Assembly: GCF_037893015.1 (NCBI RefSeq)
Contig: NC_133658.1
Location: 18,596,583-18,660,582, forward strand
DNA length: 64,000 bases
Source of the DNA: Macrotis lagotis
Taxonomy: Eukaryota > Chordata > Mammalia > Peramelemorphia > Peramelidae
Reading direction: 5' to 3'
Shown here: positions 9,761 through 20,024 of the stretch, piece by piece
Position numbering within the stretch: the first letter of the stretch is position 1
Layout of the letters: every line of letters starts with the position of its first letter
Notes under the pieces: generated by a model
What the model was told of the DNA's origin: nothing
Seen by the model: the letters and a program-made list of their open reading frames with translations, nothing else
Databases searched by the model: none
Program-made: the position numbers and the translations under genes

Positions 9761-9764
9761 TTTA

Positions 9765-9846
9765 TATTTAGAATGTAAGCTCCCTGAGGACAGAGACTTT
9801 TCTTTTTCTCTTTGTATCCCCAGAACCTAATGCTTTGCATACAGTG
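9765..9846 (+). mobile_element. L2 LINE 3' tail, interrupted by L1
   Basis: GAATGTAAGCTCCCTGAGGA, CTTTGTATCCCCAGAACCTA and TTTGCATACAGT form the sense L2 tail. It is cut at ATACAGTGA, where L1 tails have inserted. Confidence 0.85.
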
Positions 9847-9995
9847 ATTTTTAATAGTATTTTATTTTTTCCACATTATATGTAAAGACAATTTTTAACA
9901 CTCATTTTTAAAAATTTGGACTTTTCTTCCTCCATCCCTCACCTTCTCCTCTCCCTAAGGCAACAAGTAATTTGATTTATGCTATAAATGACCAA
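9847..9995 (-). mobile_element. 5'-truncated L1 3' tail (first of two stacked)
   Basis: TATTTTATTTTTTCCACATT, TTTAACACTCATTTTTAAAA and CTCACCTTCTCCTCTCCC are the reverse complement of an L1 3' UTR and poly-A. The flanks ATACAGTGA and ATACAGTAA suggest a decayed target-site duplication. Confidence 0.65.
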
Positions 9996-10289
9996 TCAAT
10001 ACAGTAAGATTTTTTTAAAGATTTTATTTATTTTGAGTTTTACAATTTTCCCCCTAATCTTGCTTCCCCCCTCCCCCCACAGAAGGCAGTCTGTTAGTCT
10101 TTACTTTGTTTCTATGGTATACATTGATCTAAATTAAAGGTGATGAAAGAGAAATAATATCCTTAAGGAAGAAAAATAAAGTATGAGACAGCAAAATTAC
10201 ATAATAAGATAACTTTTTTTTTTTCTAAATTAAAGGTAATAGTCTTTGGTCTTTGTTCAAACTCTACATTTCTTTCTCAATACAGTAAG
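9996..10289 (-). mobile_element. 5'-truncated L1 with 13-bp target-site duplication
   Basis: The insertion 10009-10276 (268 bp) is antisense L1 3' UTR: TATTTATTTTGAGTTTTACA, CCCCTAATCTTGCTTCCCCC, AGAAGGCAGTCTGTTAGTCT. It is flanked by perfect copies of TCAATACAGTAAG at 9996-10008 and 10277-10289. Confidence 0.92.
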
Positions 10290-10294
10290 TTTTT

Positions 10295-10645
10295 AATAAT
10301 TTAAAACAATAGTAGTTAGCATTTATATGGCTCTGTGAGGTTTATAAAGCATTTTATTTGCATAGATGCTCACAGCAATCCTATGAGGTTGGCACTCTTC
10401 ATCCTTATTTTACAGACCTGCTTAGGTCACTTAGCTAGTAAGTATATGAAGCAGGATTACCCTTCCAGGTCTTTTTGACTATAGGTCCAAAATCTTAACC
10501 ACTGTGCCATCCAACTGTTTCCAAAATATAGAAACTGAGGCCCAGAGGGCAGAAGAGTGACATGTCCATATGTGTACAGCTAGTGAGAGATGGAACCTGG
10601 ATTTGAACTTGTTTTCTTCTGACCCCAGATCCAAGCCCTTCCACT
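10295..10645 (-). mobile_element. Two MIR-type SINEs in tandem
   Basis: The first reads AGCATTTATATGGCTCTGTG, CACAGCAATCCTATGAGGTT and CACTTAGCTAGTAAGTATAT. The second (from about 10521) reads AGAAACTGAGGCCCAGAGGG and GTGTACAGCTAGTGAGAG. Both are in antisense orientation. Confidence 0.75.
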
Positions 10646-10904
10646 GCCCTACCTTGTCTGGCAAAAAGACCAGACCTGTCTTATTCAGAGAAGATGAAAG
10701 ATTGGGGAAATCATTACAGTGCAACCCCTGGGAATGGACATTTGGATAACAAATGAAGTCTATATGTAATAAGATGATCCAAGACTAAGACTGACTTCCT
10801 GCCTAGACCGAATAGTATTTGGATTGAAGGATGCTGGAAGGGTTTTTATCTTGTTTGCCCTTCTCTCCCACTCTTCTCCCATTTCTAAAATTTTCAATAT
10901 GAGA
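10646..10904. other. Unassigned
   Basis: No repeat or exon signature recognised. Confidence 0.4.
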
Positions 10905-11030
10905 GATATTTTTTGACTTTGTACATCGTTGTCTGAATGTGAGTTCCTGGAGGACAAAGATTGTTTTTCATCTTTTTTTCTTATCTTTTGGGCTTCGCAC
11001 AATGTCTGGAAACAGGTGTTTGATGGAACT
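10905..11030 (+). mobile_element. L2 LINE 3' tail
   Basis: GAATGTGAGTTCCTGGAGGA, AAAGATTGTTTTTCATC and TTTTGGGCTTCGCACAATGT match the sense L2 3' UTR, ending in a decayed GTGTTTGATGG. Confidence 0.65.
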
Positions 11031-11202
11031 TATCAATGATAGAATTAGAGAATTAGGAGCATAAACCTTCCAACAATCTTTCCAGATATATTCATCATTT
11101 CTACCTTAGTGAGTTTGTCTGATCATTTTTGGGGGCAGGTTTATATAGGGAGACATAGCAGAGTATATTGAGCTTAGACTTTGGGGAGTCAGCTGTAGGA
11201 GA

Positions 11203-11487
11203 AGAGGCAGCTAGGTGACACAATGGAAGGAACACTGACCTTGGGTTCAGGAGAACAGGGAGTTCAAATCTGGCCTCAAACACTTGCCACCTACTAGCTG
11301 TGTGACCTTGGGCAAGTCACTTAACACTAATTCATATTTGACCACTGGACCCAGATGGCTCTGGAAGAGAAAGTGGGGCTAGTGACCTAATACAGGACCC
11401 CCTCACTCAAATCCAAATTCCTGTGCTTGTCATGGCATCACATCCCTGATGTCATGGTCTTCTTTGAAAATGAAGGACAAATATTAT
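11203..11487 (+). mobile_element. Near-complete SINE with GAAGGACAAA 3' end (Mar1-like)
   Basis: A tRNA-like head (GAGGCAGCTAGGTGAC, GAGTTCAAATCTGG) is followed by CTGTGTGACCTTGGGCAAGT, GGCTCTGGAAGAGAAAGTGG, TGTCATGGCATCACATCCCT and GAAAATGAAGGACAAA. A 7-bp repeat TAGGAGA flanks it. This is the most complete copy of the family here and defines its order. Confidence 0.9.
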
Positions 11488-11499
11488 TAGGAGAGAAAA

Positions 11500-11667
11500 T
11501 GAGCAATGAGGTCAATGCTGAAGACAAAATATTTACTTAGAATTGGTCTTAGAACCAGGCATCAGTTGACCTCATTCTCCTTTCTTCTCTCCTTCTGAGA
11601 ATACTCTTTCTTTATTGTTCCTGTTTACAAAGGGTTTCATTACTACCAGATGATGTTTCCTTTTTTC
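11500..11667. other. Unassigned
   Basis: A+T-rich; nothing recognised. Confidence 0.35.
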
Positions 11668-12505
11668 TTTTTTAATTAATTAATTAATTTAAATCCATTT
11701 GTACATGCATATTTCCAAGTTAAAAATTTCCCTCCACCCTCCCTTCCCACTCCCATCCCCTCAGCAAAGAACAGTCAGGTTACCATTTTACATATATATT
11801 TTGTTAAACATATGTACAAATTAGTAATTTTTGGCATGAGGAATTAGGATTAAGGGAAAGAGATACATAAGAGATAATTTTTATAATGTATTCATCAGAT
11901 TCGGAAGGTTTTTCTTCCCTGTGTGTTTTGTTTTGTTTTTCTTCCTCTGGTTGGGGATAGTATAGTCCACAACCAGTAAAAATACAGTTATCTTAGCTCT
12001 TTGGACTGTTGAGAGGAATTGCTTCCATCAAGGTTGTTCTTCTCACAATGTTGTCGACTTGTACATTGTTACCTTGGCTCTACTCCTTTCGCTCAGCATC
12101 AGATCCCATAGGTCATTCCATGCTTCTCTAGACTCTGACCATGTATGGTTTCTTACAGAACAATAATATTCCATAGTATTCACATACTGTAACTTACATC
12201 CCCTAATTTCTAATTCTTTGTCATTACAAAGAGAGCTGCTATGAATATTTTGGAACATGTAAGACTTTTCCTACTTTTTACAATTTCTTGTGGATATAGT
12301 CCTAGAATTGCAATTGCTGGGTCAAAGAGTATGAACAGTTTTATTGCTCTTTGGGCATAGTTCCATATTAGTCTCTAGAATGCTTGGATCCATTCACAAC
12401 TCTACCAGCAATACATCAATGTCCCCATCCTCCCAGAACCTCTCCAATATTGATCATCTTCCCTTTAATCATCTTGGCTAATCTAATGGATGTGAAATGT
12501 TACCT
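11668..12505 (-). mobile_element. 5'-truncated L1: ORF2 C-terminus and 3' UTR
   Basis: The minus strand encodes a broken L1 ORF2 C-terminus. A 71-codon open piece (12043-12258) carries the conserved NTMEYY motif, in the position where L1 ORF2 has TMEYY. The + strand shows CAATTGCTGGGTCAAAGAGT and TTCACAACTCTACCAGCAAT. The 3' UTR (antisense) lies at 11668-11900. It has multiple stops and is inactive. Confidence 0.85.
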
Positions 12506-12519
12506 CACTGTTGTTTCGA

Positions 12520-12715
12520 AAGGAGGAAGTACGGTACAGTAGGAAGAATTGGGAAGGAAAGAATCTGACTCCTCTGCTTTTTATCTGGGTGATCTTGGAC
12601 AAATTCCTTCATCTCTCTGGTTTTAATTGTTTTTCTTGTAAAAGAAGGGCTCCTTGGGCTAACTTGTCTCCACGTTTCCTTTTAGTTCCAAATCTAGAAA
12701 GGAACGTGTAATGCT
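12520..12715 (+). mobile_element. MIR-type SINE relic
   Basis: GTACGGTACAGTAGGAAGAA, GGTGATCTTGGACAAATTCC and GGGCTCCTTGGGCTAACTTG follow the sense MIR order. Confidence 0.6.
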
Positions 12716-12721
12716 AAAAGG

Positions 12722-12895
12722 TAGGCAGCTAATCCATGACCCACTTTTTACAATGTAGACTGAAACTCATAGGGGTTAAATGACTTACCTAAGGTCATTC
12801 AAGTAGTAAGCAGTCAAGGCAAGATGTGAACCCAGATCACCTGACTGTAAGATCAGCACACATTCTACTTCAGCCCACTGCCTCCCTTGGGTGAG
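12722..12895 (-). mobile_element. MIR-type SINE relic
   Basis: TTAAATGACTTACCTAAGGT, GATGTGAACCCAGATCACCT and CTTCAGCCCACTGCCTCCC are the antisense core and head. Confidence 0.75.
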
Positions 12896-13104
12896 GCCTC
12901 CCCACCTTCCAAAAAAATGGATTCACTTGTTAAGTCATTGGCACAGGGAGTTTCATCATACCCCAGCAGAGGGAGCACCCCAGATGATATATTGAACTCA
13001 GAGAAGCAGGGCCTCTCAGGATATGCAGTCTACAGTGAGTATTATCATAATCCATAATGCTGCCAGTGATACTTATTAAAAATCTGGCCCCCTTTCCAGT
13101 CCTC
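12896..13104. other. Unassigned
   Basis: No repeat or exon signature recognised. Confidence 0.35.
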
Positions 13105-13312
13105 TGCAGCAGGGCTTCTTAATTTCTTTTGTGTCCTGGACCCCACTTGGCAGGCTGGAGAAGTCTATAGAGCCTTTCTCAGAAGAATGTTCTGAAATGT
13201 AGAAATGATGGAAACCAATTAAGTTGAAATCAAGATAAAATATTTTCCCATTCAAATTCACTGACCCTTGAAATTTATCCATGGACCCTAGACTAAGAAT
13301 CTCTGTTGGAAA
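13105..13312 (+). mobile_element. hAT-like non-autonomous DNA transposon, copy 1
   Basis: The left end CAGCAGGGCTTCTTAATTTC and right end GACCCTAGACTAAGAATCTC are imperfect inverted termini of the CAGxGxTTCTTAA kind. The interior has TGTGTCCTGGACCCCACTTG and GAAACCAATTAAGTTGAAAT. This order matches mammalian Charlie-like elements; the exact family name is not certain. Confidence 0.65.
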
Positions 13313-13689
13313 GACGTGACAGGTCTAAGTTTGTGACAGAGGGGACTCTTTAAGAACTCATGCTTGGGGCCATTCCCTTGCTACTTAGCAATATGGATTA
13401 TCTTCTTGTCCCATAAACCTCTGTCTTCCTTCTTGGGTCATTGTATGGCATTCTACCCTGGAGGGTTGGATCTGATTATCTGGAAGTTTTTAAGAAATGC
13501 ACAGGTCTTCAGTAGCTCTGTTTGCATGGGGTTTTCATAGAGCTGGAGGTCTTCATGTAGGCCATTTACCAGTAAATGGCAGCCTCAAACACAGGGGTTC
13601 TGTGTTTGACTTCACCTCACACACATGCATACACATCGACTCACACATACATGGTGAAGTCTAGACTTCTTTCAAAAGAATGCTTTTCA

Positions 13690-13825
13690 ATGGATAAAAT
13701 AAAGGACATAGGATTTCAAAATAAAACAATTTTATTGAAGTTAGGATGTTTTTCCCCAACCACATTTTTGGATGCTTTGGAATCTTGGGGATACCAGGCT
13801 AAGAATTCCTGCTCTAATGAGGACT
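13690..13825 (-). mobile_element. hAT-like non-autonomous DNA transposon, copy 2 (partial)
   Basis: GGACATAGGATTTCAAAATA, CAATTTTATTGAAGTTAGG and GGCTAAGAATTCCTGC resemble the 3' half of the element at 13,105. The orientation is inferred and uncertain. Confidence 0.5.
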
Positions 13826-13829
13826 TATC

Positions 13830-13995
13830 TTCAGCTTTCTTTTTTCTTTTTTCCTTTTTTAGGTTTTTGCAAGGCAAATGGCTTGCCCAAGGCCACACAG
13901 CTAAGTAATTATTAAGTGTTTGAGATCAGATTTGAACCCAGGTGCTCCTGACTCCAAGGCCAGTGCTTTATCCACGGTGCCACCTAGCCGCTCCA
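13830..13995 (-). mobile_element. WSINE1-like SINE
   Basis: A T-rich tail, GGTTTTTGCAAGGCAAATGG, CCACACAGCTAAGTAATTAT, TTTGAACCCAGGTGCTCCTG and GGTGCCACCTAGCCGCTCC make a full-length antisense copy. Flanks resembling ATCTTCAGCTTTCTT and ATCTCCATCTTTCTT may be a decayed target duplication. Confidence 0.9.
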
Positions 13996-14039
13996 ATCTC
14001 CATCTTTCTTAGTAAAGACTCTGGGGCTTAGCAAGAAAG

Positions 14040-14240
14040 GAATGGGCGGTGGGTCGATAAGATACCTTTACAACTAATTACCGTTGGTCTAGGTTCCCAA
14101 CTGTGTTGATTTTCTGCTGCTGTGGGCAGAAAATGGAACAGATTAATCCAATAAATTACCTGTATTAAATTGGAACATGATGCTATTATCAAATTTTAAA
14201 TGTAGATAATGGGAAAAATCAAGAGAGATACCACTTATGC
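14040..14240. promoter_or_regulatory. Repeat-free block; weak candidate conserved non-coding element
   Basis: No repeat signature. It contains ACAACTAATTACCGTTGG, AACAGATTAATCCAATAAAT and TATCAAATTTTAAATG, words compatible with homeodomain binding. Conservation is untested. Confidence 0.2.
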
Positions 14241-14254
14241 CATTTAAAAATGAT

Positions 14255-14575
14255 TTGAATCAGGAAACCTGGATATAGTTCTCCTCTTAACATTTTCTGG
14301 CTAGCTGTGTGACCTTGGAGAAGAACATTTCAAGATGTTAGGCCTCAGTTTTCTTATTTATAAAATGGGCTGGGTGAACTTAAAAATTGTTCCCAACTGT
14401 AAAGCACTGGGATTTGGAATTAAGAAGAATTGAGTTTGAATTTGGCCTCAGATTAATACTGACTAGCTGAGCCTCAGTTTCCTCACCTGTAATAATTGAG
14501 ATAATAATAATAATGACACTTACCTCCCAGGGTTGTTGTGAGAATACAATTGGAAAATATTTATAAAGGCATACC
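14255..14575 (+). mobile_element. Two successive MIR-type SINEs
   Basis: The first (14255-14400) has TAGCTGTGTGACCTTGGAGA and CCTCAGTTTTCTTATTTATA. The second (14404-14575) has CTGAGCCTCAGTTTCCTCAC and CACTTACCTCCCAGGGTTGT with ATAATAATAATAATG between. Confidence 0.8.
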
Positions 14576-14734
14576 TTGGCTATTTTGAAGGTTTGTTTCC
14601 AGATTCTTCAGTAAAACATAATAATTTTTCACCTGTTTCTAGAAAAATTACTTATTTCAATGCCCACAGCATTTGTTCTGAATCTCAGGAGCTTAATTGA
14701 AATAATTTAGGCGATCTCTCAGAGGCTCTGCACA

Positions 14735-15165
14735 AATTCCCTTAGCTTCTTTGCTCTTGCTCTCCTTCCTTTCATTGGTCTTGGAGGACGAGGTGATCCT
14801 TATTCTCTCCAAGACTAACTCACTATATTAATTTAATCTCTTTTTATATACTCCCTGAAATTCAGTCATCCTCTCCCCATGTATAATCTACTATCTATTT
14901 AACCACTAGTCCCTTCTCTAATGCTTACAAACAAATGCAACTCATCTCTAAAAGCAACAACAAATCCAAACCACTTCCACTGGGTCATTTTAATGCTGGC
15001 GTCATCTTAAACTCTTACGCAGCCTCTCGACCTCTTTTGCTTCCAAACTCCTAGAAACAAAAACTGTTGGCACTTTTGTGTCCATTTTCTTACCTCTTAC
15101 TTATTTCCTAATTCCTCAAATTCTGAGTTCCAACTGTACCACTCAAAAGACATTCTTCCCAAGGT
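14735..15165 (+). mobile_element. L2 LINE ORF2 internal fragment
   Basis: CTAATGCTTACAAACAAATG, CTTTTGCTTCCAAACTCCTA and GAAACAAAAACTGTTGGCAC follow the order of the L2 reverse-transcriptase flank in sense. Frames are broken throughout. Confidence 0.6.
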
Positions 15166-15171
15166 TAATTA

Positions 15172-15340
15172 GAATCATAGAATTGAAGTTCATTCTCTAA
15201 CACCTTTATTTTATAGATGAGGATGCTGAGGGTCAGGGGGGTAAAGTTCCTTGTCCAAGGCCATTAGAGCTAGTATCAGAGGTGAGATCTGAGTGCAGAT
15301 CTTCTAACAGTAGTTCCCTTTCTGTTAACTCAGATTGGCA
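15172..15340 (-). mobile_element. MIR-type SINE relic
   Basis: TTATTTTATAGATGAGGATG, CTTGTCCAAGGCCATTAGAG and GAGATCTGAGTGCAGATCTT are the antisense core and head. Confidence 0.7.
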
Positions 15341-15360
15341 AATCCAATAATCTTTTCTCC

Positions 15361-15526
15361 ATAGTCATCACCATCATCATTACCATCAGACTCACCATCA
15401 TCACCATCATCACTATCATCAATATCATCATCATCATCAATCATCATCACCATCAATCATCATCATCATCATCATCATCATCAATCATCATCACCATCAA
15501 TCATCATCATCATCATCATCACCATC
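15361..15526 (+). repeat. Imperfect CAT/CAC/CAA trinucleotide array
   Basis: About 165 bp of CAT units with CAC and CAATCAT interruptions. A higher-order repeat (TCATCATCACCATCAA) recurs, so part of the array grew by larger-unit duplication. Confidence 0.95.
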
Positions 15527-15941
15527 TTTTACTTCTTCCTTTTCTTCTTCTTTTTCATCTTTCTTCATTCTTTTTCATTCTTCCTTTACCCTGCAACTTG
15601 TGATACTGTCAACCACTACGTTATTAGAGATACTTATTTCTAAGTGGTTCTGGTCATGTGCATTTGTGATTAGATTGAATGAATGGAATTCTCTCACTGT
15701 TCATGGAAAAATATGCACCATAAAAACCTTGTTGTGCTTGCAAGACAGAAAGAAAGGAATGAAGCATTAGGATAATGATTTGGAGATGAAAAATTTACCA
15801 GGTTTTTTGTCATTCATTCAAGATCCAGTGGACCTGATGATGTCCAGATAATTGTCACTGACCTAGAGTAGGCATTTAATAAATGTTTGTTGAATATTGT
15901 AAAGTTAGTTGTCTCATGATTTGGGTCTTTGGACTGAAGAT
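15527..15941 (+). other. Unassigned, with L2 tail relic at about 15840-15905
   Basis: A pyrimidine-rich stretch follows the trinucleotide array. TAGGCATTTAATAAATGTTT then GTTGAATATTG is an L2 3' terminus in sense. The rest is unrecognised. Confidence 0.45.
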
Positions 15942-16196
15942 TGTTGTTCAGTGATGTTTAGTCTTTTCTGATTCTTGCTATCTCCATTTCAGCTTTTTTG
16001 GCAGAGGTATGAGAATATGATTTTCCATTTCATTCTCCACTTTATTGTACAGATCCGTACCCTGAGAAAAATGGGGGTATATGACTTGTTCAGAGTTAGA
16101 CAATTAATAAGTATCTGAGGCTAGATTTGAATTAAGGTAGATGAGTTTTTCTGATTCCTAGTCTGATGCTCTCTCCATTGGGTCATCAGCTACCCA
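15942..16196 (-). mobile_element. Mar1-like SINE (GTTGTTCAG end), antisense
   Basis: TTGTTGTTCAGTGATGTTTA, GGCAGAGGTATGAGAATATG, TATCTGAGGCTAGATTTGAA and ATTGGGTCATCAGCTACCC give the full order of this family, heavily diverged. Confidence 0.75.
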
Positions 16197-16555
16197 CAGC
16201 CTGAAGATTACCTTGTGCCTATTTATGATTGTGCCCATGTATTATGTAATAATGCTTTGTCCCCTTAAGAAGAATCTCAAGAAACTTTTCAAACCCCACT
16301 TTACCAATTACCTTCTTCATTCAAACAATTTATGTGTCAATTATACATGATTTATCTATATACTAAAGCTCTTAAGAAATTTTCAAAGCTATTTATCTCA
16401 CTCCTACCTCAACTGTCTCAGATGCTTCAATGGGTATTTATTTATTCAATTCTTGGATACTTTAGGGATTGGTCATTTATTTAGGGTGGTATTTCATAAA
16501 GGTAGATTGCAACCAAGTACTTTATCATAGTTCGGAGGCTGCCTCCCATGTGAGA
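16197..16555. other. Unassigned
   Basis: A+T-rich; no confident repeat or exon. It could be more L2, which would suit the flanking context. Confidence 0.35.
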
Positions 16556-16855
16556 TCTTTTCTCCACATTATTAGCTTCTCTCTGTGTCTCTCTCTTATT
16601 TTGTATATTATTTGTATTCACCCCCCAGTATTCCTGTGTTGCTCTTTGATCTCCCTCCTCAGATTCCATCCCCCATTCTAGTGGAATAGCAGCTTATTAA
16701 AGACAAGGGGAAGAAATTTTTTTTTTGTTTTGTTTTCTTTCCTTTCTTCCTTTTCTTTTCTTCTTGTCTTATCTTTTCTTTGTATCCCTAGTATGCTATG
16801 CAGAGCCTTAGGCATACATGTCACTTAATAAATATGTGTAGAAATTAATTTAAAT
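16556..16855 (+). mobile_element. L2 LINE 3' UTR
   Basis: TTATTTTGTATATTATTTGT, TTGTATCCCTAGTATGCTAT and CACTTAATAAATATGTGTAG follow the sense L2 end. A pyrimidine-rich expansion (16717-16785) is inserted. Confidence 0.6.
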
Positions 16856-16859
16856 GAGA

Positions 16860-17160
16860 AGATTTGGCTTAAGAGATGCATTGTTGTTGAAAAATCCACC
16901 TTGCAGCTTCCCTGGTCATATTATTCCAAGTTAGCGAGTTCAGTCCTTGGATGAGAGCCCATAGTCATCTTAAAATTCTTAGCTTCCTTCAAGGCTTATC
17001 TCAGGCGGCATTTAGTTGGATTAAAGTTATGAAACTAAAAAGAATCTTAGACTCATTTAGTCCAACTACTTCATTTTACATGTAAAGAAAGTAAAGTCCA
17101 AAGAAATTAAATGACCACAGTGATCTTAGTATCTGGAGACTTAGGGATGATTAACTCCAG
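16860..17160 (-). mobile_element. MIR-type SINE relic (about 17020-17160) after a short L2 scrap
   Basis: GACTCATTTAGTCCAACTAC and CATTTTACATGTAAAGAAAG are the antisense MIR. CTTAGCTTCCTTCAAGGCTT at about 16980 is an L2 word in sense. Confidence 0.6.
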
Positions 17161-17164
17161 GTAT

Positions 17165-17330
17165 TTTTAACCTTTTTTTGGGGGGGTCATAGGGCTCTTA
17201 GGCAGTCTAGTGAAGCTGATGGAATCCTTCTGAAAATATAACTTTTAAATTCATAAAATAAAACACAGAGAATAGAGGAAAATAAACTATGTTTAAATTA
17301 AATTATAAAAAATATATTTAAAAAATATAT
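17165..17330 (+). mobile_element. hAT-like non-autonomous DNA transposon, copy 3
   Basis: TTTTTAACCTTTTTTTGGGG, GGCTCTTAGGCAGTCTAGTG, AAGCTGATGGAATCCTTCTG and TTCATAAAATAAAACACAG match the 5' half of this family. The right end is lost in A+T-rich DNA. Confidence 0.6.
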
Positions 17331-17334
17331 TTAA

Positions 17335-17480
17335 TGACTCCAATTAAGTAGCCCTGATCCAGTCCAACCACCACTTCCAGGATTATAAATGTTAAATGAT
17401 AGATCTGGGATTTAAACCTAGGCCTTTGACTCCAGTTCCATTTTTCATTATACAGCACTGTCTCCAGATAGCTTTGTAGG
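17335..17480 (-). mobile_element. MIR-type SINE relic
   Basis: CCTGATCCAGTCCAACCACC, GATCTGGGATTTAAACCTAG and GGCCTTTGACTCCAGTTCC are antisense. Confidence 0.6.
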
Positions 17481-17804
17481 GTCTCTATATATTTTAAAAG
17501 AACCAACTTACATTTAAAAAAATACTTTACAATTGAGGATATTCAATAGGTCAGACTGACCTTACAGGTTTTAATAGTAAGTTTTTTTCTTTCTTTTTGT
17601 ATTTCCAGTTCATTGCAGACCAGAATTTAAAAATACATACTTTCTATAAAAGAAATTGGGGAGATATGCTAAGCAGTTTGTCTGAAAATGCTGGGATTCA
17701 CCTCTCTCCCTTGACATGGATGGTCTCTAAGGTTTTTTCCCAACTTTGAAACTTGGTAAGATTTGTAGTGGAGGTGGGAGGAGAAATAGAAGGGCAAACA
17801 GTCA
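17481..17804. other. Unassigned
   Basis: No repeat or exon signature recognised. Confidence 0.35.
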
Positions 17805-17815
17805 GAGGGAGAGGG

Positions 17816-17879
<64 letters not shown>

Positions 17880-17974
17880 AAGCAAAAAAGACAGAGAGAC
17901 AGAGAGAGACAGAGACAGAGAGATAGAGTGATAGAGAGAGACAGAGACACAGAAACACACACAGACAGAGAGAT

Positions 17975-18024
<50 letters not shown>

Positions 18025-18073
18025 AGAGAGAGAGAGAGACAGAGAGACAGAGAGAGAGAGACAGAGAGAGAGT
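17805..18073 (+). repeat. 270-bp composite GA-rich array
   Basis: Two long perfect AG arrays (about 17817-17878 and 17981-18020) are joined by degenerate GACAGA/GATAGA/GACACA units. The minus strand yields three Ser/Leu-rich frames that are artefacts of this array. Confidence 0.97.
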
Positions 18074-18479
18074 GTCTGGGATTATAAGAGTGCCTTCCCA
18101 AACCTAAGGTCCTATATATCATCTCAGAGCCTGGGAAAGAGGATTAATTGTTCATGTCTATTTAGTCACTGGGGACCAGGCATGGCACCATCAGTATGGA
18201 GTGACACACATTTCAAAGGTCAAGGCTTTCAGTCATTAATCAATCCTTTAATACTCCAGAGCTAGGAAAGAGAAGAGAACAGGGCTGGGGAGGCCGGATG
18301 AGACTCTTCATCCACATGGAAGGAAGGGCAGCTAAGAGAGTCAGACTAACAACTGATATTTTTACAGCTTTATGAAGCCCTTTCCCCACAAGCAACTTGC
18401 TACCTATGGTGTCAATGAAACTTCCATGCCTCAAGGTCACCCTTGCTCAGTGCAGATAGAGCCCATCGGCTCCTTCTTT
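18074..18479. other. Unassigned unique sequence
   Basis: No repeat recognised. Balanced composition with short open frames only. Confidence 0.4.
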
Positions 18480-19100
18480 CCAACAGGCCTCAGATCTCTA
18501 CTCTTCTATAGGTCTTCAGAGATGGCCTCCTTTCCTCTGACTATGTCACTCAATAGAGTTCATGTAGTTTCTGTAGCTCTCTATCCTCTTTGGCCTAAAA
18601 CAAAGAATCCTATATGGTATTTGAAGCCCTTCATAATCTGACTCCAATCTCTCCGTGTGAGTTGATTAGTCCCTGACTAGTTCACTACTGGTGACTTGGA
18701 AAGCTATTTCAATTCTCATTGATTTAGGGTCCAGTAAGTTTCAGATACACCTGCCCGGTGTGTCATGGAGGGGGAGCTTCTTCATCAGGATCCCAGTAAT
18801 CTCCCAGTCTAGTTCCTGTCCCAAGTTACATCATGTGTTCTATGATCTCGAGAAATGGGTCTGCTTGCTGTACTTGACAAGTTATCTCTCACCTCTCTGC
18901 CTTTGCATAGGCTGTTCCACAGGTTTGAAATGATCTCCCTGGTCTCCTTTCCTCTTGGAACCCCTAGTTCTCTTCATAATTCAACTCTAGTACCACCTCC
19001 TTCAAAAGACCTTCTCAGATTTCCCTGCTTGCTAATATTGCCCTATATCGACAATATAGAAGAGGGGGCAGATATTTTTATTTCATTTACTTCATCCCCC
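18480..19100 (+). mobile_element. L2 LINE: ORF2 C-terminus to 3' end
   Basis: TTTGAAGCCCTTCATAATCT, TCTGCCTTTGCATAGGCTGT, CCTCTTGGAACCCCTAGTTC and TACCACCTCCTTCAAAAGAC form the canonical L2 order in sense. It is long but broken by stops and has no intact domain. Confidence 0.85.
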
Positions 19101-19474
19101 CTTCAATAGCCAGGTTATGTCAGCTCTAATCACATCACCAAAGGTGAGAGAAGAAGCAGATATCTTCTAACAGGCTAAATAGAAAAGAACATTGATATCA
19201 ACGGTAAAGCACTCCAAATGATCCTATTTGTCATGCCTTCTTAGTAAGAACCACCATTATTCAAAAGCAATTATGTCTTACAGTCTACACAGCGTTAACC
19301 AAATGGGGGAAGAATGTCTATTATTCAGTCTGTGACATACAGGTGACAGATCAGGCCTCTGAGTTAGAAGATAAGCACACAGAAGACTGTGGGATCAGAC
19401 AAACTGACAGCTCGGAAAGATCGAATTAAAAAAGGTAAAGGCTTCCCACTATATCTGGGGCTAGGACTCTGACT
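19101..19474. other. Unassigned
   Basis: No repeat or exon signature recognised. Confidence 0.4.
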
Positions 19475-19645
19475 GTTTTCAGGCATGGTCAGTCTTTTTG
19501 ACTTATGTCTTGCCACTGGATTTTGATGACTCTGGAGGAGAGAGTGAGGCATAGTCTTGCCTCGGTTAAATTCAATTCACTAGAAAGTCAAGACATCAAC
19601 CCTCCTGATGTCAGTGGTCCCCTTCAAGGGTGAAGGATGAACCAC
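19475..19645 (+). mobile_element. SINE 3' part, GAAGGAxxAA-ending family
   Basis: TGATGACTCTGGAGGAGAGA, GTCAAGACATCAACCCTCCT and GGTGAAGGATGAACCAC match the 3' half of the copy at 22,095. The head is missing. Confidence 0.75.
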
Positions 19646-19799
19646 AACAACAACTCTGTGCCTCAGGATTTACTTCTTCAGAATAAAGGGATTAGAACTC
19701 CAAATACATGATCCTGTGAAATGAACACAACCATTACTTCTGAAAAGGACCTGGCAACAAATGACCTCAACTCTATTCAGCGTCCCTAAGACTTCCCAG

Positions 19800-19955
19800 A
19801 CCCAAACTTCATTTTTTGGTCATCACTACTCTCCATGTTTTGGTTTTCCCTTTCCAAATGTAAGTCCCAGAGGGAAAGGATTGTCTTATCTATTTTTTGT
19901 ATCTTCTGGGTGCCTAATATAAAATTGGTGCTTTTTAATTAGAGATTTTTCCAAT
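19800..19955 (+). mobile_element. L2 LINE 3' tail
   Basis: AAATGTAAGTCCCAGAGGGA, AAGGATTGTCTTATCTA and GTATCTTCTGGGTGCCTAAT are in sense L2 order. Confidence 0.7.
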
Positions 19956-20024
19956 GATTATAGGATTTATCTTCTTTTGCTAGAGTATCTTCTACAACAG
20001 GTTGTTAGGTGTTTTTTTCCTATC

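Noticed and set aside
15361..15526. Regular CAT-rich units that might suggest a CRISPR-like or other spaced array
   Set aside because: There are no distinct spacers; it is an imperfect trinucleotide microsatellite in a vertebrate context.
17669..18122. Several 97-108-codon Ser/Leu/Cys-rich frames on the minus strand
   Set aside because: They are three-frame translations of the GA-rich array, not proteins.
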